From a virus, in IMG/VR virus record IMGVR_UViG_3300042898_000735, positions 1-42,514 of that record: a DNA stretch of 42,514 nt. The stretch is one strand, 5' to 3'. Below, in pieces: positions 23,771 through 33,865 of the stretch. The translations under genes were made by a program, and so were the position numbers. A model generated the notes under the pieces. That model did no database searches, was not told where the DNA came from, and saw only the letters and a list, made by a program, of their open reading frames with translations. Numbering within the stretch: position 1 is the stretch's first letter; every line of letters begins with the position of its first letter.

Positions 23771-25433
23771 GAAGCCATTGAATTTAGATAATAGTCCATG
23801 TAGTCCAATATCAAGTAACTGTGTTATTTGGCAAGGACCAAATATTCCATGTATTAAATTATGTACAGGTGATACTATTTCAGATGTAATAGAAAAATTA
23901 GCTACAGAACTATGTGCTGTATTAGATACACTTAATGTAACTAATTATGATCTATCATGTTTCAACTTAGTAGCTTGTGATCCAAATAATTTCCAAGCTC
24001 TTATTCAGTTTTTAATTGAACGAATCTGTGCATTACAAACTGAACTAAATATTATTGCTGACCCAGCTACAAGTCCTGTTAATGGTACTAAGTCTGCATC
24101 AGCAGATACTTTAATAAAAGTAGCTCCGTGTTTTGTTATAGGTGATGTAACAGTAATGACGGTATCTGAGTATGCTATAGAAATTGGTAAAAAAGTATGT
24201 TCATTAATAGATCAAATAACAATTATTAATAATAATATTCTTAATTTAGATATTAGAGTTACAGCTTTAGAATCAGCACCAGCCCCTACATTTACTTTAC
24301 CAAGTATTATAGTTGACTGTACTCTTGAAGCTGGTGTTATTATTGGTGGAAATTCATATCCTATTGATCAAGTATTAAACGCTTTAGTTAATGATAATAC
24401 CTATGGTTATTGTTCTTTAACTAGTGCAACTGGATTACCTGCTGATTTATTAGCTGCTGTATCACAACAATGTGTTAGCAATACTGATGATTCATTAGCC
24501 AATCCTGGAACTCCAATGGCAACTGAGTATTCACCTAATTGGGTAAATACACCAACTACAATATCAGATGCAATTACAAATCTATGGTTAACAGTTTGTG
24601 ATGCAAGAATAGGAATTGTTAATAATGAATTAACTACAGTAGATACAGCATCAATTGATTTAAATATTACAAGTAATGTTTTAACAGCAAGAGTTACTGA
24701 TACTGGTTGGGTAGATCTTGATGGGTTTGCATATTATGGTGTTGGTGTAGAAAAACCTAAGTGTAGAAGAATTGGTAATGTAGTACACTTTAAAGGAACT
24801 GTATTTGTTCCATTAGAAAATCCAACATCTCCAGGTGCAGTTGTTCCATTAGCTTCTGTAAATACTTATAATTCAGTTGCTGGTAATCAAACCTGGTCAG
24901 GTGTTGGTGGATGCACAATTAGTTCTAATGGATCAATTCAATTTAATAATGGAGCTTCTGTTGTACCAGCTGCAATTACTACTGGTAACTTTGATGATGT
25001 ATATAATTTAGGTTGGATTGTAGCTACAAGACCTATAGATGTAAATGCAACATATGGCACTTCTTTAACAGCAATGTTTGCAGTGTCTATTAGTGCAACA
25101 AAAAGTCTTCAAGTTCAAATGTTACATGATATAGAAATTACTGCTACAAGAGGATCTGGCTATCAAGGTAACTCTCCTTTAAGATTTGTAACAAGTAATG
25201 TAAGAGTAGGTGAATATCTTCCTAACTATATTGGTACTGGTACAGATATTCATAATGCACCAAGTAATGCTAACTTTCCATTACTATCAGATACATTCAA
25301 TGCAACATGGCCATTTAGTTGTGATGCAGGAAATGAAAATCAAGTAGGAGGATTTATTTTTAGACTTGATGGTCTAATTGCATATGTAGATCCTTGTAAT
25401 ATAGAAACAGGTTTATCAATAGTTTGTCCTTAA
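23769..25433 (+). CDS. Fibre protein with N-terminal cysteine anchor module
   Basis: The start is set at ATG 23769 (MKPLNLDNSPCSPISSNCVI); the frame extending back to 23682 only overlaps the end of the previous gene. The 554-residue protein begins with SSNCVIWQGPNIPC, then GDTISDVIEKLATELC, a module shared with the next gene. A short heptad region (INNNILNLDIRVTALES, about residues 153-170) could trimerise. The C-terminal part (from about residue 315, DTGWVDLDGFAYYGVG) is beta-rich and would be the receptor-facing tip. Tail or head fibre is the inferred role. Confidence 0.65.
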   Translation: MKPLNLDNSPCSPISSNCVIWQGPNIPCIKLCTGDTISDVIEKLATELCAVLDTLNVTNYDLSCFNLVACDPNNFQALIQFLIERICALQTELNIIADPATSPVNGTKSASADTLIKVAPCFVIGDVTVMTVSEYAIEIGKKVCSLIDQITIINNNILNLDIRVTALESAPAPTFTLPSIIVDCTLEAGVIIGGNSYPIDQVLNALVNDNTYGYCSLTSATGLPADLLAAVSQQCVSNTDDSLANPGTPMATEYSPNWVNTPTTISDAITNLWLTVCDARIGIVNNELTTVDTASIDLNITSNVLTARVTDTGWVDLDGFAYYGVGVEKPKCRRIGNVVHFKGTVFVPLENPTSPGAVVPLASVNTYNSVAGNQTWSGVGGCTISSNGSIQFNNGASVVPAAITTGNFDDVYNLGWIVATRPIDVNATYGTSLTAMFAVSISATKSLQVQMLHDIEITATRGSGYQGNSPLRFVTSNVRVGEYLPNYIGTGTDIHNAPSNANFPLLSDTFNATWPFSCDAGNENQVGGFIFRLDGLIAYVDPCNIETGLSIVCP

Positions 25434-25442
25434 TATAATATT

Positions 25443-25994
25443 ATGTCAACAACAAATACATGTCAAAAATGTGGATGTCAAGATACTTTCTTGCCAAGTC
25501 CAGCACCATGTCCCACACCTGCAGGATGTCCTAATCCAGAACCATGTTCTGAGGTATTCAATGCAGAGTGTGTAGTATACACAGGTGCTGATATTGATTG
25601 TGGTAGTGCTACTGTAGTAACTACAGGTACAAATATTGCAGATGCATTAAATGATGTTGTAACATATTTCTGTGAAGAACTAACTCAACAGAGATTAAGA
25701 TACATAAAAGAAATCAATACAAATTTTGATAATACTACTGTAACTGTTAGTCAAGCGGAATTAAATGCTTGCGGCATTACACCATCATACTGTAGTGTAA
25801 GTGGTTCTGAGTATTCAGATTTTGTACTTAGTCTTTGGTATCTTTCATCTGGTGTTTGGAAACTTATTCAACCATATGAATCACTAACAGCATTTTATGG
25901 AGTATCTGTAGATGATGCTACCGGACTAATTACAGTTTCTATTACAAGACCTGCTGGTACAACAACAAGGCTAAGAGCCGTATTAATATTCTAA
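25443..25994 (+). CDS. Short fibre-like protein sharing the anchor module
   Basis: A 183-residue protein. The N-terminus is cysteine- and proline-rich (TCQKCGCQDTFLPSPAPCPT), followed by NAECVVYTGADIDC and GTNIADALNDVVTYFC, which align with the anchor module of the preceding fibre. The C-terminal half is a small beta-rich domain ending TRLRAVLIF. It lies nine bases after the previous gene and is followed by a strong terminator. It looks like a short fibre or an adaptor that uses the same attachment site. Confidence 0.6.
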   Translation: MSTTNTCQKCGCQDTFLPSPAPCPTPAGCPNPEPCSEVFNAECVVYTGADIDCGSATVVTTGTNIADALNDVVTYFCEELTQQRLRYIKEINTNFDNTTVTVSQAELNACGITPSYCSVSGSEYSDFVLSLWYLSSGVWKLIQPYESLTAFYGVSVDDATGLITVSITRPAGTTTRLRAVLIF

Positions 25995-26031
25995 GAAGTT
26001 ACAGTTTGTTGGTTTCTGTGACAACAACAGC

Positions 26032-26064
26032 AAAGCCCCCGCACTTGTGGGGGTTTTGTTTTTT
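26032..26064 (+). terminator. Strong rho-independent terminator ending the fibre operon
   Basis: AAAGCCCCCGC and GTGGGGGTTTT pair around ACTT, giving about eleven base pairs including G-U pairs, followed by GTTTTTT. It is the most GC-rich element in the window. Confidence 0.9.
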
Positions 26065-26081
26065 AGTTACATTTGTTAATC

Positions 26082-26109
26082 TCAGTAATTTTTAGTATAT
26101 TAATATATA
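26082..26109 (+). promoter_or_regulatory. Candidate promoter before the tail operon
   Basis: TCAG, ten bases, then TATATTAATATATA lies directly downstream of the terminator and just before the ATG at 26112. Spacing equals that of the elements at 10834 and 19228. TTTG at 26072 may be an upstream element. Confidence 0.5.
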
Positions 26110-26111
26110 GC

Positions 26112-26693
26112 ATGAAGGAAATTAAACAACCAGACATAACAGCTCCAAGATTTAGACCAGACGTATATAGTGTTTTAAATAATCAGTTTTTTGATAAGTT
26201 TAAAAAGAAGTATCCAAAGTATAAAACTATAGATAATTCAACATTAAGAAAAGTAGGGAAAACTTTTAATCAGTTGATATATCAAACAGTTATAGATACA
26301 AGAGATGGTATTCAACTACCAGAATCTATAGGATGGATTTTTATTGGCACTTGTCAAGAAAGCAAAAAGAAAAACATTGATTTTGCTAAATCTCATAAGT
26401 ATGGAGTAATAGTTACAAATAGGAATTGGGAGACAGATGGTAAGTTAGCCAAAATATTTTTTTCAAACTATACGCAAAAACACAAGATAAAGAATAGAGA
26501 GTTTTGGAGTTTTACAGCATGTAGGGAATTTAAAAGAACAGTAGCTAAAACATATCCTATTAACTGGAATATCTACATAGTAGTAGATGCTACAAAAAAG
26601 TTAAATATGATATATCAAAATGCTATGTATAAAGAGTATAAAACTAAAGAAACTAAAAAAGCTTTAGAATCATATAATGACTTTGATATATGA
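26112..26693 (+). CDS. Conserved crAss-like structural protein
   Basis: The start is set at ATG 26112 (MKEIKQPDITAPRFRPDVYS); the longer frame from 26073 would run through the promoter. The 193-residue protein is basic, with an APRFRP motif, GIQLPESIGWIFIGTCQ and KIFFSNYTQKHKIKNREFWS. This pattern is familiar from crAss-like phages, where it sits just before ring-protein genes. A tail or connector assembly role is probable. No enzyme motif was seen. It overlaps the next gene by four bases. Confidence 0.6.
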   Translation: MKEIKQPDITAPRFRPDVYSVLNNQFFDKFKKKYPKYKTIDNSTLRKVGKTFNQLIYQTVIDTRDGIQLPESIGWIFIGTCQESKKKNIDFAKSHKYGVIVTNRNWETDGKLAKIFFSNYTQKHKIKNREFWSFTACREFKRTVAKTYPINWNIYIVVDATKKLNMIYQNAMYKEYKTKETKKALESYNDFDI

Positions 26694-27352
26694 CAACAAT
26701 TGGTGAATCAATATCTAGAGTAAGAAATACTTTAAAGTCTGTTAAAGAAGATCCTTTTTTAACAGATAGAGTAATCTATTATTCTTTGATAAAATACGGA
26801 CAAACTCTTTTAAAGAGAGAAGATAATCAGTTTAGGCTAATGAAAATTAGTACTATTTTTCAAGTTTTACCTTACTTGGAATTAATTGATGTTGATAAAG
26901 TTGATGCTGGTTGTGTTGGAGTATACTCAGAATGTTATTTTAAAAGAACAAAAGAAAAACTACCTACCATATTAGATGGTATGTTTGGCCCTATTATCCG
27001 TACAGTATCTTCAATAGATGGTACAATAGAACTATTTAGAACTGATCCAGGTACATGGGTATCAATGACTAAAACTACAACTTGGAAATATAATAGAAGT
27101 ATATATTTTTGGTATCTAGAAGGTTACTTATATTTTCCTAATTTAGATTGGGATGCTGTAAGAATGGAAGCTGTATTTGAAGGTCCTTTGGATACTTGTA
27201 ATACTGATCCGTGTTTGATTAAACAAGATCAACAACTTGCTATTCCTGAATATTTATTTGCAGAAGTAGAACAATTTGTAGTTAAAGAATTAACCATGGC
27301 TATTCAAGTTCCATCTGATGGACCTGATGATGGTCAAAATGCATTTAGATAA
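26690..27352 (+). CDS. Tail connector/ring protein, crAss-like
   Basis: A 220-residue protein. Its N-terminus (ISRVRNTLKSVKEDPFLTDR followed by VIYYSLIKYGQTLLKRE) is a helical pattern conserved in crAss-like ring proteins; a beta-rich middle (ELFRTDPGTWVSMTKTTTWK) and an EYLFAEVEQFVVKELTMAIQ helix follow. It would sit between portal and tail muzzle. The ATG overlaps the previous stop (ATGA), and its stop overlaps the next ATG (TAATG), so the three small tail genes are translationally coupled. Confidence 0.6.
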   Translation: MTTIGESISRVRNTLKSVKEDPFLTDRVIYYSLIKYGQTLLKREDNQFRLMKISTIFQVLPYLELIDVDKVDAGCVGVYSECYFKRTKEKLPTILDGMFGPIIRTVSSIDGTIELFRTDPGTWVSMTKTTTWKYNRSIYFWYLEGYLYFPNLDWDAVRMEAVFEGPLDTCNTDPCLIKQDQQLAIPEYLFAEVEQFVVKELTMAIQVPSDGPDDGQNAFR

Positions 27353-28395
27353 TGGACTTCAATTATACACTTAGATATAGATCTTTTAATCAACTGTTAG
27401 AAGATGTATCAGTTGACTTTAATACACTAGCTCTTGAAAATATGATTGAGCCTCAAACATTGATTAAGCTTGCTAAAAAGCTTAACTTTGATTTAGGTTT
27501 AAGAATTAATCAACAGAAAGAAGTTATATTAGAAGTATGTCATGGTAAAGTAAAATTACCAGATGATTTTTATACATTTAACTTTGCATTTATCTGTGGT
27601 GCATTTACTGAAGGTGTGGGTTATGATGGTTATGCTAGTGGGACAAATATTCAAGAAGTACCCTATGTTGAAGTACCTGGCAATGTAAATGTATGTGCTC
27701 CAGAAACAGTTAACTGTAGAACATGTAATTCTAATCCATGTAATCATACTGCTGCTTGTGATCTTAATCATCCTATAGTAGATCCAATACCTACAGAATA
27801 TGATCCTTTAAATCCTTATGGCAATACTTGTATTCCTCCAAGAGTTTTTATGAACTGTAAAGGAGAAAAATGGGAACTAATCCAAGTGTTAAATACGGGA
27901 GTTACTAGAACTTATACTACACTAACTCCATTAAGAATGAAGGCTAGTCAAAATATAGAATGTGACTGCCCGAATCTTTATTATAATACACCAAATGAAG
28001 GTTGGTTAAAAGGTGGGTTCTTATTTACTACTTTTCAAACAGGTAAAGTATATTTAAATTACCAAGGTGCAATGGAAGATGATAATGGAGACTTACTAGT
28101 TCCAGATCATGATCTTATAAATGAGTATTATGAGTATGCAATTAAATCAAGAATCCTTGAAAATCTTTATATGAATGGTGAAGATGTTGCACAAAGAATG
28201 CAACTTATTGAACAAAGAGTAAAGACTTCTAGAAATGCTGCATTAAGTTTTATTAATACACCAAACTTTAGAGAAATGGAAAAACTATGGTGGACTAATA
28301 GAAAAGCAATGTACTCTAAATACTATGACATGTTTAAATCCTATTCTCCAAATAGCGGTTACTATAGAAATGCAAACTATAACAGAGTAGTGTAA
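27352..28395 (+). CDS. Tail connector/ring protein with cysteine-rich loop
   Basis: A 347-residue protein. The N-terminus (YRSFNQLLEDVSVDFNTLAL, then LIKLAKKLNFDLGLRINQQK) is helical and KVKLPDDFYTFNFAFICG looks like a strand, both familiar from crAss-like ring proteins. Residues of about 118-142 form a loop with CAPETVNCRTCNSNPCNHTA, unusual for an internal ring. The C-terminal helical region (ILENLYMNGEDVAQRMQLIE) resembles the preceding family's ending. It is coupled to its neighbours by overlapping or near-overlapping starts. Confidence 0.6.
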   Translation: MDFNYTLRYRSFNQLLEDVSVDFNTLALENMIEPQTLIKLAKKLNFDLGLRINQQKEVILEVCHGKVKLPDDFYTFNFAFICGAFTEGVGYDGYASGTNIQEVPYVEVPGNVNVCAPETVNCRTCNSNPCNHTAACDLNHPIVDPIPTEYDPLNPYGNTCIPPRVFMNCKGEKWELIQVLNTGVTRTYTTLTPLRMKASQNIECDCPNLYYNTPNEGWLKGGFLFTTFQTGKVYLNYQGAMEDDNGDLLVPDHDLINEYYEYAIKSRILENLYMNGEDVAQRMQLIEQRVKTSRNAALSFINTPNFREMEKLWWTNRKAMYSKYYDMFKSYSPNSGYYRNANYNRVV

Positions 28396-28396
28396 A

Positions 28397-31300
28397 ATGG
28401 CAAAAGATCTTCAAAATACATCTAATAACCTTACACAAAGTTTTGTAAAAGGACTTAATAAAGATTCTGATCCTTCTTTTATTCAAGAAGGAATGTGGAC
28501 ACATGCATTAAATGCAGTTAACAATACAGCTGAAGGAGATTTAGGAACTTTATCAAATGAGACTTCAAACTTTTTATGTGCTACAGCAGGAAACACAATG
28601 GCTCCTACTGTAGCTAATAAATATATTATAGGTGCTATTTATTTGTATTCTGATAAATGGGTGATTTTTACTGCGGGTCATGATGCGCAGGGGAAACCTG
28701 TTATGTCAGAAGTTGGCTTATTAGAAGAAGAAAGATGTATCTATAGACCAATTGCGCAAGCTGCTTGTTTAGGGTTTGATAAAAGATATCTTATATCTGG
28801 AGTATCTAAATATAACGCGGATTGTACGTGGCAAGTATATTTTGCAGATGGATTAAATCCTGATAGATTTTTTAATGTTGGTGATCCAAAACTTTGGCCT
28901 CCATATGATGCAGTATGGGCTGGATATGGTATTAATGTAAACTATTATCTATTACCAAATGGTAGTAAAATGTTATGGCCAAGTACAGCATGGATGCAAA
29001 AATGTACACCAGGTAATTGTCAAATATGTTCAGATGATAATAAAGTAGATTGTGATAGTCTTAGATTAGCAAGATTAATGGAGACACCTTGTCTTAATTT
29101 AACACTAGGACAACAAGGTGGTACCTTAGCAAATGGAACTTATTTTGCAGTAATTGCATATAGCATTGAAGGTCAAAAAGTTACTGATTACTTTTCACCT
29201 AGTAATAATCAATTTATTTATTACCCAAATGACTTACAGGGCTCATTAACTTTAGAAGTTCAAGCAGATCGTGCAAACTTTGATGAGTTTATATTAGTTA
29301 TAGTACAAAATATAAACCAAGGAACTGTAGCAAAACAAATAGGTATATACTCTACAGCTACAGAAGTAATAAGTATTGATCAAATAGATGCTGCAAGTAT
29401 TACTGTGCCAATTGAACAAATTCCAATTCAAACTCCTGTATTTGAAAAATCAGATCAAATATCAGAAGTAAATACTTATTTGTTAAGAGTTGGTCCTACA
29501 TCTAGATTTGATTTTAACTATCAACCATTAGCTAATAGAATTAATACTAGATGGTCTGCAGTAGAGTATCCAGCAGACTATTATGTTAATGGTGGTAATA
29601 AAACCAATTACTTAAGAGATGAGGTTTATGCATTTTTTATCCGTTGGGTATATGATACAGGAGATAAAACATCAAGTTATCATATACCAGGAAGAGCACC
29701 TAAAAAATTTATCATTCCTGAGACTGGTGCAGATTTATATGAGACAGATGATTTAAATGTAGCAAATACATTAGCTACTTCTGAACAAGTGTTTGATGTT
29801 TACAATACTGCAAGTCAAGGACCTTATCCTTCAACAATGCCAGGAGCAACACTTAATAGTGCTGGCGAATGGGTATTGGAAGATGGTGGTGTTCTTATTG
29901 CTTCAGGAGAAATGGGTTATTGGGAATCATCTGAATCTTATCCAGATAATAATGCAGAAGTTTGGAATTCAAGTTCACATTGTTGGACGGGTGTTCCTAT
30001 TGATTCGGTAACTGGATTACCTATACCTAGTCCTGCATATGACTTATGTGGTGAAAAGATTAGACATCATAAGTTTCCAGAAAACTTTTTTAATACACCA
30101 AGTAATAACAACTCAACTACTGCTGTTCATTTTAGAACTAATCCTAATCCATCAACAACAGGAGAACAGTACTTCATAAGAAACATGGGTGTGTACTTTG
30201 AGAATATTGTATTACCAAAAGATAATGATGGTAATGATATTCCAGGTATTGTTGGTTATGAGATTTTAAGAGGATCTAGAGAGGGTAACAAGACTATCAT
30301 AGCAAAAGGTATGATCAATAACTTTAGAAGCTATGAGATCAAAGGATCTGCTGCTAAAGGACGTACTGGTTTATATGCTAACTATCCATTTAATACAATT
30401 AATCCTATTGGGCCTAATGCAGGTTTTATGGCTGGAGTAACTGATCCTTATATTAATGTAGACAATCAGTTTATTCCAAAAGATATTACATCATTTCATT
30501 CTCCGGATACTATGTTTAGTACTCCTTATTTATCTACTACAGAATTAAAACTCTATGGTAATTTATCTGGATACTCAACACAACAATTTATTGAGCCCAA
30601 TAGACATCCTAAGTTTAAATTACTTGCAAACTATTCTTTAATTCCAATTTATATAACTGGATTTACTGAAGCCATAGTATCTATGTTAGGTAAAAGAACA
30701 TTAAATCAACCTGACTTAGGACCTTATAGTAAATACTTTCAAACACCAATTGCATTTGCTAGTGGTACATCAGGACCAATTGATTATTCTTTAGCACAGG
30801 ATGCAGCTCTTAATGGACCTATACTACCAAATATTTCAAGTGCAACAGGAGCTTATAATGGTGTTTTACAAGATTATTATCCTAACACAGCTTTAAATGA
30901 TGCTGTCATAGCTTTAACACAAGGTTATGAAAGTACAGCTTATGCACAAGCTAACAATAATGTAATTAATGCAGTAAATACAGTTGCTAATGCAGCTGGT
31001 ATGCCGCAATTACTATTAGGTGGTTCAATTGAAATGCCTGCTTATGCTTACCTACCTTTGCCATTAAGAATAGCACAAGGTTTACAGCAAGCAATATTTT
31101 ATTTTTCAGAAGGTGCAGATGTAGCATTACAATTAATTTATGCAATCTTACCATATAGACAGTATGCTTTGCAGTCTATAGCTTATGGTTTCTATAGCAA
31201 TATGAGTAGGAATGCTTTACTAGATGGTAATAATCCTTTTTTGTTTAGATTTAATATTGAAGATAGTTTTTACATAAGAGATAACATACAGAATGTATCT

Positions 31301-33865
31301 AGATATCAAGTTAATAATGCTTTCTTTCAATCTTATAGTATTAACAATTTAAAAAGATCTGATACAGCTGTTGTAAGAACTAAGTCTGGACCCTATTATA
31401 ACGGTTTATTTCCTCAGGGTGTAAATACTGGACCTAGTTTCTTAAATACGGATAAGTCATTAGTTACTCTGGGAACAGTTGTACAAGCAAACGACTTTGG
31501 TCAAGGATCATTTTTTGCACAGGGAGCAAGACCAAATTTTACTAATATAGATACACCATTTAGTTTACCAATTGGTAGTCACTATGGTGCATTAAAAGGC
31601 AGAGTAAAAAATCAATACGGCCAATTAGATTCAATCAAACAAATTATAATTACACCATGTGAACAAACAATACCAAAAACTGCTTCAGTTGGTCCATATT
31701 TTTGTAATGGTGAAGAGTATAAATTAAATGTAATAGTAAGAACTCCTATTTTATTTAATGGGGATACTTATATTAATAGGTATACTGAGAAGAATACAAT
31801 GTTCTATTACTATGATTGGTTGTATGGTCTACCTGATGGATTTGAGTATAATTACTATATCCATCAAATGATTCCAACAGCAAGGTTTAATGTTAATAGT
31901 ATTAGATATGACATCTCAAATATGTCAGAAGCATTTACTCCTGGTTCTCCACAGATTCCAGGTACAGGTGCTAAACCTAGTCAATTTTATAACTTAGATT
32001 ATTATGTTAATGGTAGTAGAAAATATGACTATGTTGATAATCAACCTGAACCAAATGATGATTCATACCCAGGATTTTTTGGCGTAAAAGAATCTAAGTT
32101 CTATTTAGCTAATTCAGCTGTAAGAGATTTCTTTGTAGAAAGTGATGTGTTAATTGATTTTAGAGAGAACTCAGATATTATAGGTGAGAAACATTATGAT
32201 CCTTATAGATATACTGATTACCAGTCATTCTTTGATATGGATCCTAATATAATTACAAGAGGTAACATATACAGATATGATTATTCTTTAAGTGTGTCTA
32301 AGTTATATAACCAGTATTTCTCTTCAGGTAATTTGCAAAATAGATACTATGATCCAAAGGTAGCTTCTTCATGTTATACTTATTATCCGGATAAAATTAT
32401 TTACTCACTACCGCAACAGCAAGAAGCATTAAAAGATAGTTGGTTTATATATTTAGTAAACAACTATGTTAACTTTAAGTCACAGATTAGTGGAGTCAAG
32501 TCTATTAACAAAAGTGGTGTGTTCATTACATTTAAAAATGATAGTCCATTAATGTTCCAAGGATTAGATCAATTACAAACTGAATTAGGAACTAAACTTA
32601 CAATTGGAGATGGTGGATTATTCTCTCAACCAGGACAATCTGTTACTAATGCTGATAAATCATATGAATATGGTTCTTCACAGAATAGATTATCTGTAGT
32701 TAATACACCTGCAGGAATTTATTATGTATCTCAAAATCAAGGCAAGATATTTAACTATTCTCAAGGATTAAAAGAGATATCTCAAATTGGTTTAAAATGG
32801 TGGTTTACATTATTCTTACCATATAAACTTACTGATGATTTTCCAGATTATCCTTACAGTGATAATCCTGTAATTGGTATTGGAATTCAATCTGTATATG
32901 ATAATCAAAATACTATACTTTACTTTAGTAAAAAAGATTACCAACTTAAAGCTGAGTATTCAGGTAGAGTAGCTTATGTTGATCTTATTACTTCTGGTAA
33001 AAGTAAAGGTCTTGGTGATTACTTTACTTTAGATGGTACAGGTCAGTACCAGTTAGGTGATTCATTATTATTTGATGATGCATCATGGACAGTAAGTTAT
33101 GATCCAAAAAATAACTTTTGGTTAAGTTTTCATGACTGGCATCCAGATTATGTGATACCAACTAAAACTACATTCTTAACTTCTAAGACAAATACACTTT
33201 GGAAACATAATTATTTATGTGATAATTTTTGTAACTACTATGGAACTAATTATCCATTTGAAATTGAAATACCTGTTATAACTGGTCAAACTGTAACTAC
33301 TTTAAAATCATTAGATTACATTTTAGAATGTTATAGAAGACAACCAAATAACTGTGTGGACCAACACCAAGTATTAGATTTTAATTTTGATCATGCAGTA
33401 ATATATAATTCAGAACAAGTATCTGGTTATTTAAACTTAAACATATTTCCTAAAAATAATATTACTCTAAGTCTTCAGTATCCTAAACTTAATACAAACA
33501 ATCTATCATCATATGATGTTTTATTCTCTAAAGAAGAAAATAAATATAGATTGAATCAGTTTTGGGATATCACTAAAGATAGAGCAGAGTTTCCTATTGG
33601 ATCAGATTATCCTCCAACAGGACCTTTAATTCCGGGAACTACTATATTAAATGGTAACTATGCATCTGAGAATACTTGGATCACATCTCCTGATGGATAT
33701 AATAGAATACTTAATCCTGCTAATCTTAATTATGATAAACCGCAACTTCAAAGAAAGAAGTTTAGACATTACTTAAACTTTATTAATCTTAGAAGAGATA
33801 TCTCTGGAGACATTAATATGATTCTTAAATTAGCAAATACTAAAAATCAAATTTCTTTAAGATAA
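28397..33865 (+). CDS. Very large tail protein, muzzle/nozzle-like
   Basis: An 1822-residue protein directly after the ring proteins. The N-terminus (SFVKGLNKDSDPSFIQEGMW, followed by HALNAVNNTAEGDLGTLSNE) matches a conserved start of crAss-like tail proteins. It also resembles the G-N-D-P...N pattern at the start of P22 gp10 and T7 gp12 nozzle proteins. The rest is beta-rich with many aromatic residues and no obvious enzyme motif, fitting large propeller or barrel domains around the channel. Its stop overlaps the next ATG. The assignment as the terminal tail assembly (muzzle) is an inference from position and N-terminus. Confidence 0.6.
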   Translation: MAKDLQNTSNNLTQSFVKGLNKDSDPSFIQEGMWTHALNAVNNTAEGDLGTLSNETSNFLCATAGNTMAPTVANKYIIGAIYLYSDKWVIFTAGHDAQGKPVMSEVGLLEEERCIYRPIAQAACLGFDKRYLISGVSKYNADCTWQVYFADGLNPDRFFNVGDPKLWPPYDAVWAGYGINVNYYLLPNGSKMLWPSTAWMQKCTPGNCQICSDDNKVDCDSLRLARLMETPCLNLTLGQQGGTLANGTYFAVIAYSIEGQKVTDYFSPSNNQFIYYPNDLQGSLTLEVQADRANFDEFILVIVQNINQGTVAKQIGIYSTATEVISIDQIDAASITVPIEQIPIQTPVFEKSDQISEVNTYLLRVGPTSRFDFNYQPLANRINTRWSAVEYPADYYVNGGNKTNYLRDEVYAFFIRWVYDTGDKTSSYHIPGRAPKKFIIPETGADLYETDDLNVANTLATSEQVFDVYNTASQGPYPSTMPGATLNSAGEWVLEDGGVLIASGEMGYWESSESYPDNNAEVWNSSSHCWTGVPIDSVTGLPIPSPAYDLCGEKIRHHKFPENFFNTPSNNNSTTAVHFRTNPNPSTTGEQYFIRNMGVYFENIVLPKDNDGNDIPGIVGYEILRGSREGNKTIIAKGMINNFRSYEIKGSAAKGRTGLYANYPFNTINPIGPNAGFMAGVTDPYINVDNQFIPKDITSFHSPDTMFSTPYLSTTELKLYGNLSGYSTQQFIEPNRHPKFKLLANYSLIPIYITGFTEAIVSMLGKRTLNQPDLGPYSKYFQTPIAFASGTSGPIDYSLAQDAALNGPILPNISSATGAYNGVLQDYYPNTALNDAVIALTQGYESTAYAQANNNVINAVNTVANAAGMPQLLLGGSIEMPAYAYLPLPLRIAQGLQQAIFYFSEGADVALQLIYAILPYRQYALQSIAYGFYSNMSRNALLDGNNPFLFRFNIEDSFYIRDNIQNVSRYQVNNAFFQSYSINNLKRSDTAVVRTKSGPYYNGLFPQGVNTGPSFLNTDKSLVTLGTVVQANDFGQGSFFAQGARPNFTNIDTPFSLPIGSHYGALKGRVKNQYGQLDSIKQIIITPCEQTIPKTASVGPYFCNGEEYKLNVIVRTPILFNGDTYINRYTEKNTMFYYYDWLYGLPDGFEYNYYIHQMIPTARFNVNSIRYDISNMSEAFTPGSPQIPGTGAKPSQFYNLDYYVNGSRKYDYVDNQPEPNDDSYPGFFGVKESKFYLANSAVRDFFVESDVLIDFRENSDIIGEKHYDPYRYTDYQSFFDMDPNIITRGNIYRYDYSLSVSKLYNQYFSSGNLQNRYYDPKVASSCYTYYPDKIIYSLPQQQEALKDSWFIYLVNNYVNFKSQISGVKSINKSGVFITFKNDSPLMFQGLDQLQTELGTKLTIGDGGLFSQPGQSVTNADKSYEYGSSQNRLSVVNTPAGIYYVSQNQGKIFNYSQGLKEISQIGLKWWFTLFLPYKLTDDFPDYPYSDNPVIGIGIQSVYDNQNTILYFSKKDYQLKAEYSGRVAYVDLITSGKSKGLGDYFTLDGTGQYQLGDSLLFDDASWTVSYDPKNNFWLSFHDWHPDYVIPTKTTFLTSKTNTLWKHNYLCDNFCNYYGTNYPFEIEIPVITGQTVTTLKSLDYILECYRRQPNNCVDQHQVLDFNFDHAVIYNSEQVSGYLNLNIFPKNNITLSLQYPKLNTNNLSSYDVLFSKEENKYRLNQFWDITKDRAEFPIGSDYPPTGPLIPGTTILNGNYASENTWITSPDGYNRILNPANLNYDKPQLQRKKFRHYLNFINLRRDISGDINMILKLANTKNQISLR

